Assembly (NCBI GenBank): GCA_029339505.1
Contig: JAQISU010001235.1
Coordinates: 34,881,315 to 34,945,314, forward strand
From: Unio delphinus
Taxonomy: Eukaryota > Mollusca > Bivalvia > Unionida > Unionidae
Length of the DNA: 64,000 nucleotides
Reading direction: 5' to 3'
The position numbers were made by a program, and so were the translations under genes. This document shows, one piece after another, positions 57,503-64,000 of this stretch (positions are counted from its first letter, which is position 1; each line of letters starts with the position of its first letter). The notes below the pieces were generated by a model. That model ran no database searches. It saw only the letters and a program-made list of their open reading frames with translations, and had not been told where the DNA came from.

Positions 57503-60380
57503 GTTCATATTATGGAAAACAAGATTTTGTTTGTGAAACAATGTTTGTCCCCACTGCAGACATCATCAAAAAAATTAACAAATTTGTAAAAATGTTCAAA
57601 GCTTGACATCATGATATCAAAATATAATGAAGCCATCCACATACAAATACAAATATGCCTACAAAAGATTTCATGTGTCTACCTTAAAGAGATTTCACCC
57701 AACTCTGCCAATATCTATAAAAGTTTATGCTGAAAAAGAATAAAAAATGGTGAAGATAAGATCCAAGTGGGCCTGATATCATTCATTTGGCTTACACAAT
57801 TCAATTTTTGATCATTTCACATAGCAGGCTTTTGTAGCAATGTAAGAACATAACTCTTAAGTAAACTATCTCCATACGATTACATAATGTTTATTTTACC
57901 CATTTTAGTAGAGTATACATCAAAGCACAAGTAACATGCCTTGCTCAAGCTCATAAACAATTTCATCCAAAATCTTGACAGTATTTACCAAAATTTAATC
58001 ATAAATGAAGAAATATTGTCTTAAGAGAAGTAACAAAATCCGTCAATTATAAGTGACTTCAACCATGATGTTTAGCCAAGTTAAATCTGTTCATAAAATT
58101 GCTACAGTATAGACAAGCTTAGCCAATAAGAAGAAAGATGACCGCATTAATGTGTGACCCCATTAATCTGTGACCCCATTAATGTATGGGTCTATCTCAT
58201 TATCAAACCAGGCAAGTAAATGATGACAAAAGTTTATATGCCAAATCTAATGAAAACTGGATCAGAAATACAGCCTCCAGAGTGGTAACATACATTGGTT
58301 GATGGACTTGAGCTAAAACCTAAGTAAATGTGGCATCATCAAAATAATAAATGAACTAAAATTTAAAAAAACTTGCCAGTGATCTGAAAATCTAATCATG
58401 CCATCTACGTATATGTGCCAACCAAATATCATGTATATTTTCAGTGTTTTTTAATTTTAAAAATCTTAGTAACAAGATTCTCAGGATGGATGGACATAAG
58501 CACAGATGAATTAATGGTTGGCAGGACCAAAATCAAAATGTCCCCATTGCAACTGTTGACAGCCTCTATATACATGTATATGGACACAAATATGCCAAAC
58601 AATTTTAACTGTATATGTTGAGTAGTTATTGTGCATAAATCTAACATGTTTCTTGGAAACTTTTTATCACATGTATCTGGATACATTGTTTTTTCTGGGA
58701 CACAGAAAATCACTTAGATACGAGTCCTCTGTATGCATGTAATAGCGAAATTCCAAGACTCACCAGTCTTACTTCAGCAACCAGTCAAAAAATGTGGATC
58801 AACTGATATTTTAGCTGTGCTGATATTTACAATGGCAGAATTCACTGGCTGATGTGGATGTTGTCATTATCAGAGTACATCAAAAGAACATGATACAATA
58901 GCTGTGTGGCAAGTTGAGAGACTTTACCTGGCTGCTGGGTGGGAAAATGTGCTGATATTTACCATGATTGAGTTCAGAAGTATAGAGATGTATATGTGAT
59001 CCTTTGTAAGAGTACATCAAATTTAACAACTTTAGCTTTCATTATTGTCCTTCATTTCAAAGTGTAGCTGAATATGTAGTGCATATGACCTTGAAATCGA
59101 GACATGTCAAGACTTGCAAATTTGAATAAGTATTTTGGGTTAAAGGGCAAATTGATGAAGACTGTAATGAGATTCAGAAGAGTGCTAAAGTTGTTAGAAC
59201 TGCTAGTTTAGATTGAACAGTAGAAAAGTGTAAGATGACTGTGATGCTTGGCTTAGTGTTATGAATAAATCTTTTCCCTGGATTGACAAAATTCAGTCGT
59301 ACTCTCATGGACAAACAAGACCTATATGTCAGACAAACAAGACCTATATGTCAAACAAACAAGACCTATATGTCAATGGTATAAAGACTAGTAATTACAC
59401 TCACTGAAAACCAACAGTTCTTCTAATATGCCAAATTCCATATTTTTTGTAAGGGGACTGCAACTTTTACTGGTGGAACTCCTATTTTTACCAAAATGGG
59501 TGTCTTGGACTACAGGTTTTAAAATCTGAGCAAGTTCTAAGGATGGATAAATAGGTGGCACATTTGAAAATACTGCTACAGACTGTGGGACAATACAAAA
59601 TCAAAACTAGTATTTGTAAAACATTATGTCTGGCCTCCAAAAGCAAAATGTACAAGTCGGATCTTAAAAAGTTAAAGAAATCCTTTTTCTGGCCTAGATT
59701 TTATTAAACCTTTGTCTTTAAGGTTAAAAAAAAACTTCATTCAGAATGGAAATTAAAAAAACATTTCTCTTTGAAGTTTATGCCTTTATCTGACCTGGAA
59801 TGTATTAACCCTTTATCTGACCTGGAATATATTAAATCTTTATCTATAAAAGTTTAAGAATGCCTCAATGAAGCCAAGAATTTATTCACCTTTTCAAGCA
59901 AATCATTTTGACCTGGGATTTTCAAACATTTATAAGGTGCTAAGATCTAGTTTATACCATGCCAAATGGAAGCCAAGTTTCTGAAATCCTTCTTACCCTT
60001 GCCATACATTTATCTCCCCTGAAAATAACAAGTTTGCCAGATATTGGTGAATCTAAATTATAAATGTATTTCATGGAGCCATTATTAGTGGTAATAACTA
60101 AGAAAATGTGAATGTATCCCATTATTAGACATACTAGAATGTGTCATTTCCTGTGCCAGATTTACTATTACTTCCATTTTTTAATATTGGCAGTCCATGC
60201 TTGACTTGTTTTTTCTCAAGCTATACATATATAAAAAATGATTTCTGAAATATATGCTTTAATATTTCTCCAGAAACTGTATTTTTATCCATTCATTGTA
60301 TTTTAACAGTAATTACTAATGCAAACAACCAGATGTATGCCATTAGAAACAGGCAACACTTAACTAGTTTATGTATTCAA
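57503..60380. other. Intronic sequence right of exon 1
   Basis: I looked for the preceding BIG exons (KYFLPFELAC, IDRIVETIC, EGVQLQIIK) on the minus strand and did not see them. Small tandem repeat at 59320-59375 (acaagacctatatgtcaaac, three copies). Otherwise nothing recognised. Confidence 0.5.
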
Positions 60381-61377
60381 TCAAGTCTTTTATTTTTTTT
60401 GGGGGGGAGGGGGGTACCAGTATATTTATTTGTTTTTTTAAGAAAATTTATTTACTTTCAACCTAACCTTATTTTTCCCATCGGGATTATATGAATAATA
60501 GGAGTTTAGGTCCTAATGTTTTCTATGAGAAGGTTTCTTCCAAGCTGGGTTCATATATCCCATTTTGGGTCTCCTTTCTCTTTTATTTTTTTAAAGTTAA
60601 TCCTGGCAAGGGGTTTCCTACATCCTGTGTATGCTGTTTGTGTTGTGCTATTTGTGTGTTGCTATATGTATACATATATATATATAAAGTATGTCTTGTT
60701 AGGATAGCCTCTTTCTAGATCATATTTCCCAGTTGTATAACAGTTATAGACCCTTAAATGGTCTTCATCATTTTTTTTTTGTTATTTATATATATATAGT
60801 TTTTGTTTTGTTTTTATTCCTTTTGAATTTTGTACAAGCATGGTGTACTAAGTTTAAAATTTTAGTATGGGTTGTTACCTATCCTTACTGTTCTAATGCT
60901 TGCATTATCCCGTTCCATGCCTTGTATTCTTCCTTATTTATTCAATAGGTCTACTTTAATCGAAACGGGATTGGTACATATTTTTATTTTATTTGTACAT
61001 CACCCGTCTCGATCATTTTCGTCTTGATCATTTTCGTCCTGTATTTATTTACTGTATTTACTCTATCCCATGCCAAAGGAAACTGTTTATTATCCATGTA
61101 AACCGGCTTTCTGAATAGTTCATGTGAACTATACAGAGTATAAACAAGTAAAGGTCACTAGTGACTGTAACATGAGAGCATGCTTTGGTGAGCAGCACAT
61201 GCTAAAAACTAGTTCAGGAGGCTACCTAGTGTGTAATCTGTGTTGTTCTGCTTAATTTCTCTAGGTGAGTATTTCTTAGCTCTTCCACAGGCCTGCCCAC
61301 TTGCCTAGCGCCATGTGATTAAGCCCCTTTATCTCCTTGCTAGTACTTCTCCTCCTGAGGGCCCTGTTTCCCCCATT

Positions 61378-62140
61378 CTATCTAATGTGCTGCTCCATAA
61401 TTATCACTTGACCGCATGCTCTCATATTCCTAACTATAAAATCTACAATGTCAAATAGCAATTTTGCTGTATAGATCCCATCAAGGTATTGAATGTTTTT
61501 ACTGTTATATAGCTGGTTTTCCTTAATTTTTAAGATTATTTCTACTCTTTCTGGTATATTTTTTTCACATTGGGTCATTGTATGGGTTTTACTGAAGGAG
61601 AAATTTTTACACAGTGGACATTTTGGCGACACTCTTGATCATATGCCATCGCACTGCGAAATCTCCTGTTAACCACGCATCATGCATGTATTTGAACAGG
61701 AGACTTTTCATTTTTAAAGATCGTAACCTGACCCAGTTTCCCCAGGCCCTATCCCAATTAATAGTTATGTGTTCTTGTTCTATTTTGTTTTTATCCTTAT
61801 TTAAAGTTTGTTCTGTAATCCATTTGTACATTGATTTAGTGTCAATCTCCCATAATTCCCTAGCATCCCTATATTTAATTAAGAGTTCTTTTATGGATCT
61901 TAATTTCCTCAGCACCTCTATTAGTTTTATGAGTTTGTTATTCCTGTATATGTCTGTTCTCTGCTTCATTGAGAAACCAAAATAGTATATATAGAGACCA
62001 TGCCAAGCTATTTTTGGCTCTGCTTTAATTTCCTTAAACCTGTTTAGAATGTTGGTGTATTTAATTAGAGTTGGATGGGGGAGGCCTAGGCCACCCCTTT
62101 TCTCTTCCCTATATAGTGTTTCTTTGTTGATGTAGTGCAT
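61378..62140 (-). pseudogene. L1/Tx1-like ORF2 C-terminal region with zinc knuckle
   Basis: 62140-61607 begins MHYINKETLYREEKRGGLGL (family: K-GGLGLP) and contains a long basic helical stretch. The next frame (61632-61378) begins SPKCPLCKNFSFSKTHTMTQ and C, giving a C-x2-C-x9-H-x4-C knuckle near the C-terminus, as in Tx1/L1 ORF2. The two frames overlap by about 25 bp, so one frameshift separates them. Confidence 0.82.
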
Positions 62141-62349
62141 TTTAAAGCCCCATAAGTATTTAATAATTTTTTATTTATGGTTTTAAGTGTTGTATTTTTT
62201 TATGTCAAAGGATTTTAGTTTATAATTTAGGTGCACATACATAGTTTTTTGCTACCTGCACCCATACCAGTAGGCATAATGGCGTTAGAGCCCAGATTTT
62301 TATATTTTCATTATTTTTCTCCCTGATTTCTTTGAGGTTTTGTTTCTCC

Positions 62350-63152
62350 TCATTTTTTTTTTAAATTTACAACTAGAGTTTTTACTTTGTCTTTAATTAA
62401 AATGGGAGGAAGCCCATGCTGCTTACCTCTCCAATCTCCTATTAAAAATATTTCTGTTTTGTCGGGGTTAATTTTAGAACCTGACACCTTGCCAAATTTG
62501 TTAAATTCCTTCATCAATTCATTATAGGAAAATTTATCTTGTATAAAGTTGGTGCAATCGTCAGCATGTTGTAACATTTTCACTTCCCTCTTTAATATGT
62601 GCAACTTTGATTCCTTTAATATCTTGTTTTTTATTTATTTTATTACTAAGTATTTCTTTTGCTATTACATATACATGTAATAGCATAGATAGTGGGCATG
62701 CTTGCCTCACTGATCTTTTAATTTCAAATTTTTCAGTTTTAGCTCCGTTTAACTGTACACATGAGTTTATGTTCCTATACAGGATTTTAGTCCAATTTTG
62801 GAAATTTTTCTCCAAAACCAAATTTATCTAGTGTCTTGTATAGATAGTTTTGTTTAAGTCTGTCAAAAGCTTTTTCATGGTCTATTCGTACCATAGCACT
62901 ATTCTTACCATTAATATTTATGTATTCTATTATAGTTCTAATATTAAGTACATTATTTAATATTTCCCGCCCTTTCGGGCCACTAGTTTGATTTACATTT
63001 ATAATTTTATCAAGACACATTTTAACCCTTTCTGCTAGTATTTTACTTCTAATTTTATAATCAATATTAAGGAGGGAGATGGGCCTCCAGTTTTTTAATT
63101 CTTCCCTATCCCCTTTCCCTTTGTATATCAGTGTTATCATCCCCTCCCTCAT
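62350..63152 (-). pseudogene. L1/Tx1-like reverse transcriptase, broken
   Basis: First frame (63152-62787): MITLIYKGKGDREELKNWRP, ISLLNIDYKIRSKILAERVK and AMVRIDHEKAFDRL. Here the first catalytic aspartate motif (family: DxxKAFD) reads DHEKAFD. Second frame (62821-62561): RSVRQACPLSMLLHVYVIAK (family: GxRQGCPLSP). Third frame (62604-62350): LQHADDCTNFIQDKFSYNEL, with the catalytic ADD box, then GSKINPDKTEIFLIG. Each junction needs a frameshift, so the copy is dead. Confidence 0.87.
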
Positions 63153-63716
63153 TGTGTTAGCGATGTCTAAGTTCCTTAATGCAATATTATTATATAACCA
63201 TTCTAGTATGGGTGACAGTTCCCCGCATAATTTTTTTTATAGAATTCCGCGGAGATTCCATCTCTTCCTGGCGATTTATTTTTTGATAAATTCCATATGG
63301 TCTCTATAATCTCGTCTTGCGAGATAAAATCCTCACATTTGCTTTTATGTTCTGGTGTTATTATCTCGCAATTTGTCTCTCGTAGGTACGTTTCTATATC
63401 TTCATCTTCTTATGTTCTGTGAAGTATATAGGTCCGTGTAGTAATTTTGTAATGATTGAGCATTTTAGTTTTATCTATCATTGTTTCCCTCCCTATTTTA
63501 AGTGATTCTAAGATTTTTTTTCCCTCCCTCTTCTTAACTCCTCCCTTCTATATAACCCTTCTGCATTTTTGCATAAATGTGTAACTCCCCTTGTTTAATT
63601 CTTTTTTTTTTTTTTTTTAGGTTTTTAAGTTTTTCTTCTAGTGTTTTTTTTTAATGCCCCGTATTGTTATTGTTTTTAAATGATTTTCCAAAGCTTCTAT
63701 TTCTATTTTAATTTTT

Positions 63717-63917
63717 TTAACCCTCATTTTGGAGTGAAAAATCGCTGTTTTTTTTGAAAATCCCTTTTAATTTATCCCATTCTGAAATAATATCTAGGTT
63801 CCCCTGATTTTTAAATTTTTCTATTTCCCTTTTAATTTCCCTCCCAAATTCTTCATTGTTCAAAATTGTATTATTTAACTTCCCCCATCTTTTTCTTTTA
63901 TTTTTCCCTATCTCCAC
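63717..63917 (-). pseudogene. L1/Tx1-like ORF2, segment before the RT
   Basis: 66 codons with KRWGKLNNTILNNEEFGREI and EWDKLKGIFKK. This matches the family's W-LNNSILxDEEF...W segment between endonuclease and RT. The endonuclease is presumably to the right of the window. Confidence 0.72.
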
Positions 63918-64000
63918 AAAAATTAGTTTATGGTCCGAATCTTGTATTCTAATATCCCTGCTTTAATATATTTATTTGTCCCTAATTGTGAACCCCAAAA

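Larger units (their letters stand above)
60400..64000 (-). mobile_element. L1/Tx1-like non-LTR retrotransposon, decayed, 5' end beyond the window
   Basis: Minus-strand ORF2-like pieces in order from right to left: pre-RT segment (63917-63717), RT fingers and palm (63152-62561), RT thumb side (62604-62350), C-terminal region (62140-61607) and a zinc knuckle (61632-61378). Plus-strand sequence here is T-rich, as expected from the A-rich sense strand of L1-like elements. Frames are split by frameshifts. The 3' boundary near 60400 is a guess from composition. The element lies in an intron in the same orientation as the gene. Confidence 0.8.

Noticed and set aside
57503..60380. Upstream DCB exons of the ARF-GEF
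   Set aside because: No match to the conserved N-terminal segments was seen on the minus strand in this stretch.

Overview
The window is eukaryotic, AT-rich, intron-dominated DNA. The only host gene I can support is on the minus strand: a metazoan ARFGEF1/ARFGEF2 homologue (BIG1/BIG2, the large brefeldin A-inhibited guanine-nucleotide exchange factors for ARF GTPases). Eighteen consecutive internal exons run from about 57.5 kb (N-terminal side) to about 2.0 kb (C-terminal side). They are bounded by AG acceptors and GT donors, and their phases join into one open frame of 849 codons. They cover part of the DCB region, an acidic variable linker, the HUS box, the complete Sec7 catalytic domain and the start of the HDS region. 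The first exons lie right of the window and the rest of the C-terminus lies left of it. tRNA-derived SINEs, the repeat families and the intron sizes suggest a mollusc, perhaps a bivalve. That is inference, not proof.

The rest is intron filled with mobile elements and minisatellites. From left to right: tRNA-derived SINE copies (about 0.2, 7.8 and 25.1 kb); many short arrays (about 1.0-1.4, 3.2-4.9, 6.1-7.2 and 9.9-10.2 kb); a truncated pogo-like DNA element at 12.0 kb; a 59-bp array (12.4-15.7 kb) split by a hAT-like transposon (12512-14304); a decayed RTE-type LINE (18.8-21.6 kb); a 21-bp array at 27.1-27.5 kb; and a minisatellite at 29.2-29.96 kb that runs into the 3' end of exon 10 and repeats its splice donor. 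Next is a 7.4-kb DIRS-like tyrosine-recombinase retrotransposon (30521-37929, minus strand) with inverted terminal repeats and an internal complementary region, inserted inside a SINE whose halves remain at both ends. Further right are a pogo-like element with TA flanks (42520-44396), another type of SINE (50.4 kb), a 1.45-kb 31-bp array (51.8-53.2 kb), a 63-bp array (55.6-56.4 kb) and a decayed L1/Tx1-like LINE that runs off the right edge (about 60.4-64.0 kb).

The protein is expected to act at the trans-Golgi network and endosomes, exchanging GDP for GTP on class I ARFs. The Sec7 glutamic-finger motif and the four residues associated with brefeldin A sensitivity are all present. The most unusual content is the DIRS element, with its insertion preserved to the base and a separate diverged relic of its internal region, and the repeated appearance of splice-donor-like sequences inside tandem repeats of this one gene.
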